Source of the DNA: an uncultured Clostridia bacterium
Lineage (GTDB): Bacteria; Bacillota; Clostridia; Oscillospirales; Acutalibacteraceae
Direction of reading: 5' to 3'
Length of the DNA: 64,000 nucleotides
Assembly (NCBI GenBank): GCA_930990065.1
Contig: CAKNOA010000003.1
Coordinates: 21,022 to 85,021, forward strand
Shown in pieces: positions 40,396-49,158 of the stretch (within the stretch, counting starts at the first letter, position 1; every line of letters starts with the position of its first letter). A program made the translations under genes and the position numbers. Below the pieces are notes generated by a model. The model was given only the letters and a program-made list of their open reading frames with translations, ran no database searches and was not told the origin of the DNA.

Positions 40396-41200
40396 GCTCC
40401 TTTTCCAGGGCCGCTACCATATCGGCCACCGTGTACACATCGGAAAATGTATCGCCAAACCGCAGTGCCAGCGCCGGGATCTGGGCCGGCATCACTTTGG
40501 CCGCGTGCAGTGTCTGTTCGTCCTTCATGATTTGCCGCACCGGGCCGTCACCCAGCAGCTGCCCGCCTGACAGTACCAAAACCCGTTTTGCGTAACTTTG
40601 CACCAATTCCATATCGTGGGAAACCATCAGCACCGTTGTCTGCTTTTCCCGGTTTAACGCCGTTACATACTCCATAATTTCGGTGCATTCCCGGTAATCC
40701 AGCCCCGTAGTGGGTTCGTCCAAAATAATCAGTTCCGGTTCGTGGATCAGCACCGACGCCAGCGCAATGCGCTGCCGCTCCCCGCGGGACCGGGTAAACG
40801 GTTCCCATTTTGGGTCCAGGTGGAAGGTTTCCAACGCTTTTTCCACCCGCTCTTTTTGTTCCGCTTCGCTAACGCCCTGTACCTGCAGGCCAAACGCCAA
40901 TTCGTCATATACTGTGTTTTTGCAGATCTGGCGGTCAGGATTCTGAAATAGAAAACCAATTTTCCGGGCCAGGGCGCTGGTGCGCACTTTTTTGGTGTCC
41001 ATACCGGTCACCCGCACATGGCCCTTACTGGGCAGTAACAACCCGTTGCACAACCGGCTGACGGTGGATTTGCCCGCGCCGTTAGCGCCGATCAGCGCCA
41101 CCATATCGCCCTTTTCGATGGTAAAACTCAGGTCCGGCAGAATGACCGCCCGGCCATATCCAAAGTGTACATGATCAAATTCCAGCATGGCGGCCACCAC
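40388..41200 (-). CDS. ecfA2: ECF transporter ATPase (second subunit)
   Basis: ABC ATPase of 270 residues, half of the ECF heterodimer. Walker A is GANGAGKSTVSRLCNGLL, the Q-loop region FLFQNPDRQICKNTVYDEL is EcfA-typical, the signature is SRGERQRIALAS, and Walker B is LIILDEPTTGLDYREC. The GTG start at 41200 has GGGAGG at 6 bp and lies 26 bp inside the end of ecfA1; ATG 41188 is an alternative. Which of the two ATPases is EcfA and which EcfA-prime is not settled by the sequence. Confidence 0.93.
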   Translation of the reverse strand: MVAAMLEFDHVHFGYGRAVILPDLSFTIEKGDMVALIGANGAGKSTVSRLCNGLLLPSKGHVRVTGMDTKKVRTSALARKIGFLFQNPDRQICKNTVYDELAFGLQVQGVSEAEQKERVEKALETFHLDPKWEPFTRSRGERQRIALASVLIHEPELIILDEPTTGLDYRECTEIMEYVTALNREKQTTVLMVSHDMELVQSYAKRVLVLSGGQLLGDGPVRQIMKDEQTLHAAKVMPAQIPALALRFGDTFSDVYTVADMVAALEKERG

Positions 41201-42035
41201 GCAGCACCTCCCTTACCATTTTTTCGCCTTCTTCCACATTCAGCGGCACCTGTCCGTTGTACAGCCCTTTTTTCTGCAGTTGCCCGCATAGGGTCACGAC
41301 CCGGGGCACATTGATACCGATGTCTTCAAATGTAGACGTATGGCGAACCACATCCCGGGCCGGGCCATCAAATACAATGGCTCCTTCGTTCATCACAATC
41401 ATGCGGTCGACGTATTCGCACAGCAGCATAATCTTTTGTTCCACAATCAGCACCGTAATGCCAAATTCTTTATTTAATTGCCGCAGCAGGCGGAAAATCT
41501 GCAAACTGCTTTCGGGATCGAGCTCCCCTGTAGGTTCATCCAATACGATAATCTGAGGCCGGAGTGCCACAATAGCCGCAATGGCCACTTTTTGTTTTTG
41601 TCCGCCCGACAGGGACGACAGCGCCCGGTACCGAAGATCACGGATGCCCAATGTATCCAGTACATTTTCCAGCCGTTCGCTGATTTCTTCCCGGGAAAAG
41701 CCAAAGTTTTCCAGCCCATATAAAATTTCATCTTCCACAACGGAAGCCACCATCTGGCTGTCAATATCCTGGAACACGCTGCCCACAATTCGATAGAGAT
41801 CTTCGCCCCGGCACTCCACAGTATCCATGCCGTTGACCCGTACACTGCCGTAAAAGTCGCCTTTGTAGTGATGGGGAATCATACCGGTCAGCGTATGGGT
41901 CAGGCTGGTTTTTCCGGCGCCCGAAACGCCGATCAAACCCACAAACTCTCCGTCTTGTATGGTGAGGTTGATGTCCCGCAGCGCCATACGGTCGCTGCCA
42001 CTGTATTGAAAGCCCATTTTGCTAATTTCGATCAT
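41175..42035 (-). CDS. ecfA1: ECF transporter ATPase (first subunit)
   Basis: ABC ATPase of 286 residues. Walker A: GVSGAGKTSLTHTLTGMI; Q-loop: GSVFQDIDSQMVASVVEDE; signature LSGGQKQKVAIA; Walker B: IIVLDEPTGELDPESSL; H-loop: VLIVEQKIM, where the usual His is replaced by Gln, as seen in some EcfA subunits. It follows trpP and precedes ecfA2 in the operon under the Trp T-box. Partner genes overlap or lie close, consistent with assembly of one complex. Confidence 0.93.
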   Translation of the reverse strand: MIEISKMGFQYSGSDRMALRDINLTIQDGEFVGLIGVSGAGKTSLTHTLTGMIPHHYKGDFYGSVRVNGMDTVECRGEDLYRIVGSVFQDIDSQMVASVVEDEILYGLENFGFSREEISERLENVLDTLGIRDLRYRALSSLSGGQKQKVAIAAIVALRPQIIVLDEPTGELDPESSLQIFRLLRQLNKEFGITVLIVEQKIMLLCEYVDRMIVMNEGAIVFDGPARDVVRHTSTFEDIGINVPRVVTLCGQLQKKGLYNGQVPLNVEEGEKMVREVLRGGRHAGI

Positions 42036-42109
42036 GGGGGTGGCTCCTTTCGCCGTGGTTCATAAAGAAAAGCGGACGGTAACCGCCCGCCTTTCTTTTT
42101 TTATTTTTC

Positions 42110-42658
42110 TTATTCGTCTTTTTTCAAAATCCCGCGCAGCGGCAGCACCAGAATCTGTACAATCACACAGTTGAGGGCCGCGGTAACCAGGGTGGTCAGG
42201 GCCATGCTAATAAACTGCGCCATAGACATGGGGTTTACATACACCAGCGCCGCCATACCGATAAAAGCAAATCCACTAATGAGCGTGGTCAGCAGCGTGC
42301 ACACGATGGGCTGCAGATTCAGTTTCCCTACGTGCATGGGGATGAAAATTAGCAGGAACATGACAACGGCCCCGATGGTTTCCGACACAATCCCAATCCA
42401 TGCCATGGACGTGCCGATCTGGCTAATCACACCGGACAGGATGCCGATAATGACAGATTCAAGAAAATTGGGCCGCACCAGCAAAATAGCCAGGCAGTAG
42501 GTGGCAATCAGGAAATTCGGGTGGAAGCCGCCCACATTGATGACCCCGGCTAGAAGCCGCAGTACAATGCCCACTGCCATGAGCACCCCGACGAGGATCA
42601 GGTTATTCAGATCCCGCAATCCTTTCTTCTGTTCAACGATAACGCTTCTTTTTTCCAT
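42110..42658 (-). CDS. trpP: tryptophan-type ECF transporter S component (TrpP-like)
   Basis: A 182-residue membrane protein with six helices. I used ATG 42658, after AGAAAGGAAA; a longer frame upstream has no ribosome site. The segment FHPNFLIATYCLAILLVRPN followed by VIIGILSGVISQIGTSMAW resembles TrpP S components (which have an acidic or basic residue near PNF and a GI-G-S segment). The strongest evidence for tryptophan is the T-box leader upstream, whose specifier reads UGG. ATPase and T genes follow directly, making this a self-contained transporter. Confidence 0.85.
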   Translation of the reverse strand: MEKRSVIVEQKKGLRDLNNLILVGVLMAVGIVLRLLAGVINVGGFHPNFLIATYCLAILLVRPNFLESVIIGILSGVISQIGTSMAWIGIVSETIGAVVMFLLIFIPMHVGKLNLQPIVCTLLTTLISGFAFIGMAALVYVNPMSMAQFISMALTTLVTAALNCVIVQILVLPLRGILKKDE

Positions 42659-42791
42659 GGTTCTGTTTTCCTTTCTGTGTGCAGAAATTCTGGCCTTCCC
42701 TTCCGTCTGCACCATCCGGAAGAGAGAAATGCGTGCACGCCGGCGCGTCATTTCTGCCGCATCAGACTGGCAAAATAAGAAGCCCGAAAAT

Positions 42792-43079
42792 AAAAAAATC
42801 TGTCCTTAAATTTCTTTAAGGACAGATCTAGAAAAATCTGCGGTACCACCTTACTTGCCCTGCTGCATCCAACAGAACCGCTCTTGCGAAATGCCAACAC
42901 ATTTCTTGCCCGTAACGGGGGCACCCGTCTCAGATACTCAGCTGACAGCCAGCCTTTCGCCTCGCCCTCTGTGGTCCATTTGCCGATCCGCCTTTCCACG
43001 GGATTTCCATCATCGCCCGCTCTCTGTAGGTGCGCTTTCGGTGTGATCTCCACTTCACTGGTTTAAAGTTATTTGAGTT
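42792..43079 (-). ncRNA. T-box leader with UGG (Trp) specifier
   Basis: On the minus strand the T-box sequence AAGGTGGTACCGCAGA lies at 42837-42852 and the terminator stem ATCTGTCCTTAAA/TTTAAGGACAGAT at 42798-42827 with a T run after it. Stem I starts near 43066; its base GTGG pairs with CCAC, leaving an internal loop that reads CAAATGGA, so the specifier is UGG for tRNA-Trp. AGAGAG at about 43019-43024 is the conserved bulge. Uncharged tRNA-Trp should switch on the transporter operon. Confidence 0.9.
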
Positions 43080-43085
43080 GTTCCT

Positions 43086-43114
43086 AGGATACCACGCTTT
43101 GCACAGATTGTCAA
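43086..43114 (-). promoter_or_regulatory. promoter of the Trp T-box operon
   Basis: TTGACA (43109-43114), 17-bp spacer, TATCCT (43086-43091) on the minus strand, just before the leader. Confidence 0.8.
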
Positions 43115-43155
43115 TGACTTTTTTCTTTTTTTTGCAAGAAATTACCTCCGAACTT

Positions 43156-43734
43156 TCATAACAGCCGGGTACGGGGGCCCTGGGGCTTTTGCAAGAGCCG
43201 GTCAAAGAGCTCGCCGGCGGTCATAAAATACCGCCCGCCAAACAATAGCCGGCCCCCATCCGTACGGATTTGGGAGCTGACAAGCGGATTGCGCAACCAG
43301 CTGTACGCTTCGTACCCATCCAGTTCATGCAGATCCAGCGTAATGCGCGCCCCTGCCGCCAGGGTGATAAAAATACACCCGCCGTCCAGAGGATTGACAT
43401 CGCGGATCCACGGAGTGCCGCTGGCATTCGTTTTTAGCGAATCCATCCAGGTTTCATCCGGTGTACCGGCATGGCTTGTAGGCCCCAGTTCTTCCCGGTT
43501 TTGGGCCCCAAACAGCGCGCACAGCACTTCTTCTGCCGTCAGCGCGTGGCCATCCGAAAACTGGAAACCCATGCCGGTTTCGTCCACCGTTACCGACTGG
43601 AATACCGCGGCGTCACTCAGCCACGGCCATCGGGCCGCTAGGCAAGGCCTACGCCCATCGATTGTATGCCCGGTGTGCAGATTTAAAAACCAGCGATCCC
43701 GGGTTGTTTGGATTTGATCCACCATTTTTTCCAT
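43156..43734 (-). CDS. protein with two DUF2442-like domains, unknown function
   Basis: A 192-residue soluble protein. Two segments follow the DUF2442 pattern (a Phe/Asp-Gly strand, a leucine-rich start, a W or F dG motif near the end): first about 30-75 (WLSDAAVFQSVTVDETGMGF then FSDGHALTAEEVL), second about 115-185 (NPLDGGCIFITLAAG, LHELDGYEAYSWLRN, DGGRLLFGGRYFMTAGELF). The duplication is inferred by eye. A GGAGGGCC site precedes the ATG. It is the last gene after the chromate-type transporter genes. Confidence 0.65.
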   Translation of the reverse strand: MEKMVDQIQTTRDRWFLNLHTGHTIDGRRPCLAARWPWLSDAAVFQSVTVDETGMGFQFSDGHALTAEEVLCALFGAQNREELGPTSHAGTPDETWMDSLKTNASGTPWIRDVNPLDGGCIFITLAAGARITLDLHELDGYEAYSWLRNPLVSSQIRTDGGRLLFGGRYFMTAGELFDRLLQKPQGPRTRLL

Positions 43735-43790
43735 ACCTGCGGCCCTCCTTACTTCATGGTATGCAGTGTCCTACCAAAATGTTCCGTTTT

Positions 43791-44360
43791 TTATGCCATT
43801 TGAAAAACAATGCCGCACACGGCCGCGCCGCCAATGTACACCACCGGGTGCTTTTTATACCGCCGCATCAGCCAATAACACAAAATGAACAGACACATGG
43901 CTTTGTAGTTGATGAGGTCGGCGGGGTTCATAGTTTTCATAAAGTCCCCAATGGTAAACAGGGTGGTTTCCATGACTTGCCAGCAGGCAGCCGCAATCAT
44001 GGCGGTCACGCACGGGCGAAGCCCGGCAAACGTATCTTTTACCAGCCGGTTTTCCTTAAATTTTTCCAGGATTTTGGCGACAATCACAATCACAATGATG
44101 GATGGCAGCACCAGAGCAAAGGTGGCAACCACCCCGCCTAACACGCCATAGGCATGATACCCGGCATAGGTCGCCATATTCACGCCCAGCGGTCCCGGGG
44201 TGGATTCCGAAATGGCGACCATGTCGGTAATGCTTTCCACGCTCATCCAGTCATAGCGCGACGCAATGTCGTACAAAAACGGCAGTGTCGCCAATCCGCC
44301 GCCCACAGCAAACAGACCGGCTTTAAAGAATTCGAAAAACAGTTCCCACAAAACGATCAT
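43791..44360 (-). CDS. chromate transporter family protein, second half
   Basis: A 189-residue membrane protein of the CHR family (ChrA fold, one half of the pair). The signature FKAGLFAVGGGLATLPFLYD sits at the N-terminus (usually F-x-K-x-GxxxfGGG), followed by ISESTPGPLGVNMATYAGY. CHR half-proteins occur as adjacent pairs that form one transporter with opposite topologies. The ATG at 44360 follows the first half's stop by one base. Many CHR pairs in anaerobes probably move anions other than chromate (sulfate-like); substrate unknown. Confidence 0.92.
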   Translation of the reverse strand: MIVLWELFFEFFKAGLFAVGGGLATLPFLYDIASRYDWMSVESITDMVAISESTPGPLGVNMATYAGYHAYGVLGGVVATFALVLPSIIVIVIVAKILEKFKENRLVKDTFAGLRPCVTAMIAAACWQVMETTLFTIGDFMKTMNPADLINYKAMCLFILCYWLMRRYKKHPVVYIGGAAVCGIVFQMA

Positions 44361-44361
44361 A

Positions 44362-44883
44362 TCAGACCTTCACCCCTGCTCTGCCAAGGCCCAGGCCAAC
44401 CAGTGCTGCGCCAATGACCACCAAAATGGGCGATGCATCCAGCGCAATCATGACGGCCAACACGATCAGGAACAGGGCGATGCCCCACACGGATTTTACG
44501 TTCTTCTTCCACAGCTTCACAATGGCATCCAGAATCAGCGCACATACGGCCACCCGAATGCCCGCAAAGGCCTGCTGCACATAGATGATATGGGAAAAAT
44601 TCTGCAAACACGCGGCAATCACCGTAATAATGCACAGCGAAGGGAAAATCACGCCTAACGTGGCAAAAATAGCCCCGGGAATCCCCTTGCGCCGGTACCC
44701 GATAAACGTGGCGGTATTCACCGCAATAATCCCCGGCGTACATTGACCGATGGCATAATAGTCCATCAGTTCTTCATCGGTAGCCCAGTGGTATTTTTCC
44801 ACCACTTCCCGCTGCAGCATGGGCAGCATGGCGTACCCGCCGCCAAATGTCAGCCCGCCAATCCGGCAGAAAGTAAGAAACAT
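44362..44883 (-). CDS. chromate transporter family protein, first half, with early stop upstream
   Basis: A 173-residue CHR-family half-protein (FRIGGLTFGGGYAMLPMLQ-type signature seen as CRIGGLTFGGGYAMLPML, then YAIGQCTPGIIAVNTATF). Its likely original start is GTG 44901, which overlaps the upstream stop (GTGA) and has AGGAGGGG 7 bp ahead. That frame reads MKEL, then TGA (44887-44889), then V and the ATG at 44883 used here. Family members usually start MKEL(W)xxFLTF, so the TGA looks like a nonsense change of Trp. ATG 44883 has no ribosome site, but reinitiation after the stop is possible. Confidence 0.8.
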   Translation of the reverse strand: MFLTFCRIGGLTFGGGYAMLPMLQREVVEKYHWATDEELMDYYAIGQCTPGIIAVNTATFIGYRRKGIPGAIFATLGVIFPSLCIITVIAACLQNFSHIIYVQQAFAGIRVAVCALILDAIVKLWKKNVKSVWGIALFLIVLAVMIALDASPILVVIGAALVGLGLGRAGVKV

Positions 44884-44897
44884 GACTCACAGTTCTT

Positions 44898-45707
44898 TCA
44901 CGCGGTCCCCTCCTCTTTGGTTACAATCTGCGGTTTTTCGTCCATCATCAGGCACACCGGGCCGTAATGGTAAAACGTGGCATGGAAAATATGGATGTCT
45001 TCTTCCTCACCCGGAACCGTACCCTCCAAAATACCGCGGCCCAGCGCCAGCAAATTGTCGGGGTTCGCGTCATCCACGGCACCGTGTCCGCCCGCAATCT
45101 GGTCATACTCCGTATGCAGGGCTTTGAGTTCTTCCACCTTATGCATCCAGGTGGCGAGCACCGCTTTCCGGTCTTCCCCAGGGGCGCAAATCAGTTCCAG
45201 CCCCTGCAGGGTATCCCCCGCAAATAAAATCCGGCGGTCGCGGTCCAAAAAGCACACCGACCCGGCCGTATGGCCGGGGGTGGCCATAACCTCCAGCGTG
45301 CGTCCGCCCAGGTCCACCTTCTCCCCGTCATACAGCGGTTCTATGACGGGAAAGGCCCCGCCAGCCGGCATCTTCTCGGGCACATGGCCGCACACCGATT
45401 CAGCATAAGCCTGCCGCCCTTCCAACGTAATGCTGCGGGCCAGCTCGATGTCCCCGGGGTGCAAATGGGCCCGGGCAAACTGCCGGATGCCACCGGCATG
45501 GTCGACATGCCCGTGGGTTAAATACACCTCATACGGTTTCTCGGTCAGGGACCGCACCAGTGCATCCAAATCACCGGTTCCGCTGCCCGTATCAATCAAC
45601 ACGGCGCGGTCGGTCCCTTCCACCACATACAGTGCATCCAGCCCGCCTTCGTCAATGTGCCATGTACCGTCGGCGATTTTTTCCACCCGATACAGCGTCT
45701 GTTCCAT
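44898..45707 (-). CDS. metallo-beta-lactamase fold hydrolase
   Basis: A 269-residue protein with the metal motif HxHxDH in LTHGHVDHAGGIRQF, the second ligand His in ATPGHTAGSVCFLD, and the Asp in LFAGDTLQG. It belongs to the glyoxalase II/lactonase-like MBL group, but the substrate cannot be named. An AGGGGAGGAA-type site precedes the ATG. It lies 29 bp after aspS, and its TGA overlaps the GTG start of the first chromate-transporter half. Confidence 0.9.
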   Translation of the reverse strand: MEQTLYRVEKIADGTWHIDEGGLDALYVVEGTDRAVLIDTGSGTGDLDALVRSLTEKPYEVYLTHGHVDHAGGIRQFARAHLHPGDIELARSITLEGRQAYAESVCGHVPEKMPAGGAFPVIEPLYDGEKVDLGGRTLEVMATPGHTAGSVCFLDRDRRILFAGDTLQGLELICAPGEDRKAVLATWMHKVEELKALHTEYDQIAGGHGAVDDANPDNLLALGRGILEGTVPGEEEDIHIFHATFYHYGPVCLMMDEKPQIVTKEEGTA

Positions 45708-45736
45708 GATGGTATGTTCCTCCCCTGTTTTCTTTC

Positions 45737-47521
45737 TTACTCCTCGGTTTTTGTCACAGCAATGCCCAAATCTTCCAGCTGCTGGCCGTCTACCGGGCTG
45801 GGAGCCATGGTCATCAGTTCCGTCGCGTTCTGCACCTTCGGGAACGCCACCACATCCCGCAGGCTTTCACAACCCAGCATCTGCATAACCAGCCGGTCCA
45901 GCCCCAGGCCCATACCGCCGTGAGGTGGAGCACCAAAGCGGAACGCATCCAACAAAAAGCCGAATTTTTCGTACGCTTCTTCGTCCGACATACCCAGCAG
46001 TTCGAAAATCCGGTTCTGCAGCTCGGGGTCGGTAATGCGGATGGAACCGGAAGCGAGCTCGATGCCGTTTAGCACCAAGTCATAGCACTTGGCGCGCACA
46101 CGGCCCTTGTCGCTTTCCAAATACGGCAGGCATTCGTCCATGGGCGCCGTGAAGGGATGGTGCATGGCCACATACTGTCCCAGATCTTCGTCGTATTCAA
46201 AGAACGGGAATTCCACAATCCACAGCAGGTTATACCCTTTGCGCTCAATCTTCAGTTTATCGGCTACGGTCAGGCGCAGCTGTCCCAGCTGGGGCAATAC
46301 ATGGCTGGTTTTCGTGTCGGCTACAATCAGCACCACGTCGCCGGTTTCGGCCCCGGCGCGCTGCAGAATGGCCTGCATTTCGTCTTCCGTCATGAACTTC
46401 TGGAACGAGCACTTCATGCCGTCTTTGGCCATGCGAATCCACGCAAGGCCTTTGCCGCCAATGCCGCGGATCATTTCCGTCAGCTTGTCGATTTCCTTGC
46501 GGGTCAGGGTATCCACGGCGTTTTTCGCCGTGATGCACCGCACACTGCCGCCGCCCTGCACGGCACTGCTGAATACGCCAAAGCCGCAGTCTTTGACCAA
46601 ATCGCTCAGGTCGATCAGTTCCATGCCAAAGCGCGTATCGGGTTTATCACTGCCATACCGCTCCATCGCCTGCTGATACGTCAGCCGGGGCAGCGGCAGC
46701 GGGATGTCCACCCCCAGCGCTTCGCGGAAGACCCGCTCCATGAACCCTTCGCCAATGGCCAGAATGTCTTCCATATCCACAAAGGACATTTCCAGGTCGA
46801 TCTGGGTGAATTCCGGCTGGCGGTCGGCCCGCAGATCTTCGTCCCGGAAGCAGCGGGCAATCTGCATATACCGGTCAAAACCGGCCACCATGGACAGCTG
46901 CTTGTACAGCTGGGGCGACTGGGGCAGGGCATAGAACGAGCCCTTGTGAATGCGGCTGGGCACCAAAAAGTCCCGGGCGCCTTCCGGCGTGCTGCGCATG
47001 AGCATGGGGGTTTCGATTTCAATAAACCCATTTTCGTCAAAATAGTCACGGGTGATCTTGGCGATCTTGTGACGCATCAGGATATTTTTCTGCAAATCCG
47101 GCCGCCGCAGGTCGAGATACCGGTATTTCAGCCGCAAGTCTTCTTTTACGTTGGAATGTTCCACGATCTCAAAGGGCGGCGTTTCGGCTTTATTCAAAAT
47201 CCGCAGTTCGGTCACGTAAATTTCCACGTCACCGGTGGGAATCTTATCGGTTTTGGCGTCCCGTTCGCGCACCACACCGCAAGCCGCCAGCACAAATTCC
47301 GACCGGCAGGAAGCCGCTTTGCGGAAAATTTCGGGGTCGGTGGCGTCGTCAAACGTCAGCTGTACAATACCCGTACGGTCGCGCAGGTCGATAAAGATCA
47401 GCCCGCCCAGGTCCCGCTGACGCTGTACCCAGCCAAACACCGTTTCTTTCTGTCCCACATGTTCCATGCGAAGCTCCCCGCAATAATGGGTGCGGTGGAG
47501 CCCCGATACCAATTCTGCCAT
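45737..47521 (-). CDS. aspS: aspartyl-tRNA synthetase
   Basis: A 594-residue class II synthetase that charges tRNA-Asp. N-terminal OB-fold anticodon domain (1-about 105), motif 2 in FDRYMQIARCFRDEDLRADRQ, the bacterial GAD insertion (about 285-420), and motif 3 in GMGLGLDRLVMQMLG. FTQIDLEMSFVD and DFLVPSRIHKGSFYALPQSPQ are typical. It follows hisS by 19 bp, and both are under the Asp T-box. Confidence 0.97.
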   Translation of the reverse strand: MAELVSGLHRTHYCGELRMEHVGQKETVFGWVQRQRDLGGLIFIDLRDRTGIVQLTFDDATDPEIFRKAASCRSEFVLAACGVVRERDAKTDKIPTGDVEIYVTELRILNKAETPPFEIVEHSNVKEDLRLKYRYLDLRRPDLQKNILMRHKIAKITRDYFDENGFIEIETPMLMRSTPEGARDFLVPSRIHKGSFYALPQSPQLYKQLSMVAGFDRYMQIARCFRDEDLRADRQPEFTQIDLEMSFVDMEDILAIGEGFMERVFREALGVDIPLPLPRLTYQQAMERYGSDKPDTRFGMELIDLSDLVKDCGFGVFSSAVQGGGSVRCITAKNAVDTLTRKEIDKLTEMIRGIGGKGLAWIRMAKDGMKCSFQKFMTEDEMQAILQRAGAETGDVVLIVADTKTSHVLPQLGQLRLTVADKLKIERKGYNLLWIVEFPFFEYDEDLGQYVAMHHPFTAPMDECLPYLESDKGRVRAKCYDLVLNGIELASGSIRITDPELQNRIFELLGMSDEEAYEKFGFLLDAFRFGAPPHGGMGLGLDRLVMQMLGCESLRDVVAFPKVQNATELMTMAPSPVDGQQLEDLGIAVTKTEE

Positions 47522-47540
47522 CTGTCTTTCCTCCTGTATC

Positions 47541-48833
47541 TTAGTCCGTCAAGCCCGGCATTTTCGTCGTAATGGCAAGGTACTCCCCTATGAACGTTTC
47601 GCCCAGCGAAATGGGATTTACTTCGCCGGTCTTCATATTTTTCACCTGGGCCTTCCCCTGCTGCAATTCGTCGTCCCCCAGTACCATGGTAAACGCCGCG
47701 CCGATTTTGTTGGCGTACTTCATTTGCGCCTTCAGGCTGCGCCCGCACACATCCACTTCGGCCGCTACGCCGCAGCGGTGCAGCTGTTCGGTCAAAGCAA
47801 ACGCCCGGCGGGAGGCCGCCTCGCCCATGGAAGCCAGGAAAACTTCGCAAGGTTTATCCTCGGGCAATTCGATGCCCTGGGCCTGCAAAATCAGCATCAG
47901 CCGTTCCATACCGAGCCCAAAGCCCAAACCCGGCATAGGTTTGCCGCCCATCTGTTCAATCAGCCCGTCGTACCGGCCGCCGCCGCACACAGTGCTCTGG
48001 GCCCCCAGATCGTTGGACACAAATTCAAACACCGTGCGGGTGTAATAATCCAGCCCGCGCACAATGGTGGGGTTCACCGTAAACGCCAGCCCGGCTTCGG
48101 TCAGGTACTGCTTCACGCTTTCAAAGTGGTCGCGGCAATCCTCGCACAGGTAATCGAGGATCACCGGCGCCCCTTCGGCGATTTTGCTGCACACCGGGCT
48201 TTTGCAGTCCAGAATCCGCATGGGGTTACGCTCCAGGCGGGACTGGCACGTTTCGCACAGTTCGTCTTTCCGGCCGGTAAAGTACGCTTTCAGCGCTTCG
48301 TGATACCGGGCGCGGCAGGTGGGACATCCGATGGAATTGAGTTCCAGGGTCAGGTTTTTGACCCCCAGCCGGTCAAAAATGCCTTTGGCCAGGCAGATGA
48401 CTTCCGCATCGGCCGCCGGTTGGGCCGCCCCGAACATTTCCACGCCAAACTGGTGGAATTCCCGCAAGCGCCCCGCCTGGGGTTTTTCATAGCGGTAGCA
48501 GCTGGTGTGGTAGTACACCTTCACCGGCAGGCCGTCGTTATACATCGCGTGTTCCAGCATGGCGCGGGCCACCCCGGCCGTCCCTTCCGGACGCAAAGTC
48601 ACGGAACGTCCGCCTTTGTCTTCAAATGTGTACATCTGCTTTTCGACCACATCGGTGGTATCCCCTACACTGCGCAAGAACAGTTCGGTGTGTTCAAACA
48701 CCGGGGTACGCACTTCGCCAAAGCCGTGTACGGCCGCTTCCGAGCGCATAACTTCTTCGGCGGTTCTCCATTTGGCGCTTTCCCGGGGAAGCAAATCCTG
48801 CGTACCCTTGGGCGCCTGCGTCAATAGTGCCAT
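47541..48833 (-). CDS. hisS: histidyl-tRNA synthetase
   Basis: A 430-residue class II synthetase that charges tRNA-His. Start ATG 48833 follows GAGAAGGAG; the longer frame upstream runs through the T-box leader. Seen: QAPKGTQDLLP, LRPEGTAGVARAML (motif 2 region with TLRPEGT), REFHQFGVEMFG, GRYDGLIEQMGG (HisA signature) and GFGLGMERLML (motif 3), followed by the anticodon-binding domain. hisS-aspS is a common Firmicute pair. It lies downstream of mgsA, separated by the T-box leader. Confidence 0.97.
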   Translation of the reverse strand: MALLTQAPKGTQDLLPRESAKWRTAEEVMRSEAAVHGFGEVRTPVFEHTELFLRSVGDTTDVVEKQMYTFEDKGGRSVTLRPEGTAGVARAMLEHAMYNDGLPVKVYYHTSCYRYEKPQAGRLREFHQFGVEMFGAAQPAADAEVICLAKGIFDRLGVKNLTLELNSIGCPTCRARYHEALKAYFTGRKDELCETCQSRLERNPMRILDCKSPVCSKIAEGAPVILDYLCEDCRDHFESVKQYLTEAGLAFTVNPTIVRGLDYYTRTVFEFVSNDLGAQSTVCGGGRYDGLIEQMGGKPMPGLGFGLGMERLMLILQAQGIELPEDKPCEVFLASMGEAASRRAFALTEQLHRCGVAAEVDVCGRSLKAQMKYANKIGAAFTMVLGDDELQQGKAQVKNMKTGEVNPISLGETFIGEYLAITTKMPGLTD

Positions 48834-48892
48834 GGTTTTTTCTCCTTCTCTTGAAACAATGGTAGACTGGCCGGCCATGTAGCCGGCGGTAA

Positions 48893-49148
48893 AATAAAAA
48901 AAGAACCCCCGTCCCACAAAGGGACGAGGGACTACTGCCTCGTGGTGCCACCCTTTTTCAGAGCTGCCTGCCGGGCAGACAGCTCCCTTTCCCCGTAACG
49001 CCGGGATACGGGTACCAATTGGTACCAAAAACGGCTCACGGGTGTCTTTCCCCTTTTTTCGTGTGCAGCGCGCTTCCAGCCTTGGCACGCCTCTCTGTGG
49101 CGGAAAAAAGGGTACTCATCCCGGTCATCACCGTATTCACTTTCTGGA
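48893..49148 (-). ncRNA. T-box leader with GAC (Asp) specifier
   Basis: On the minus strand the T-box sequence AAAAAGGGTGGCACCACG is at 48941-48958; the terminator stem CCCTCGTCCC/GGGACGGGG lies at 48906-48930 and is followed by a T run. The stem I 3' side reads GGGAAAGACACCCG (about 49040-49053), so the specifier is GAC for Asp. AGAGAGG at about 49089-49095 is the conserved bulge. It controls hisS-aspS. It starts a few bases after the mgsA stop, so its promoter lies within mgsA or transcripts read through. Confidence 0.88.
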
Positions 49149-49158
49149 ATATTTCACC

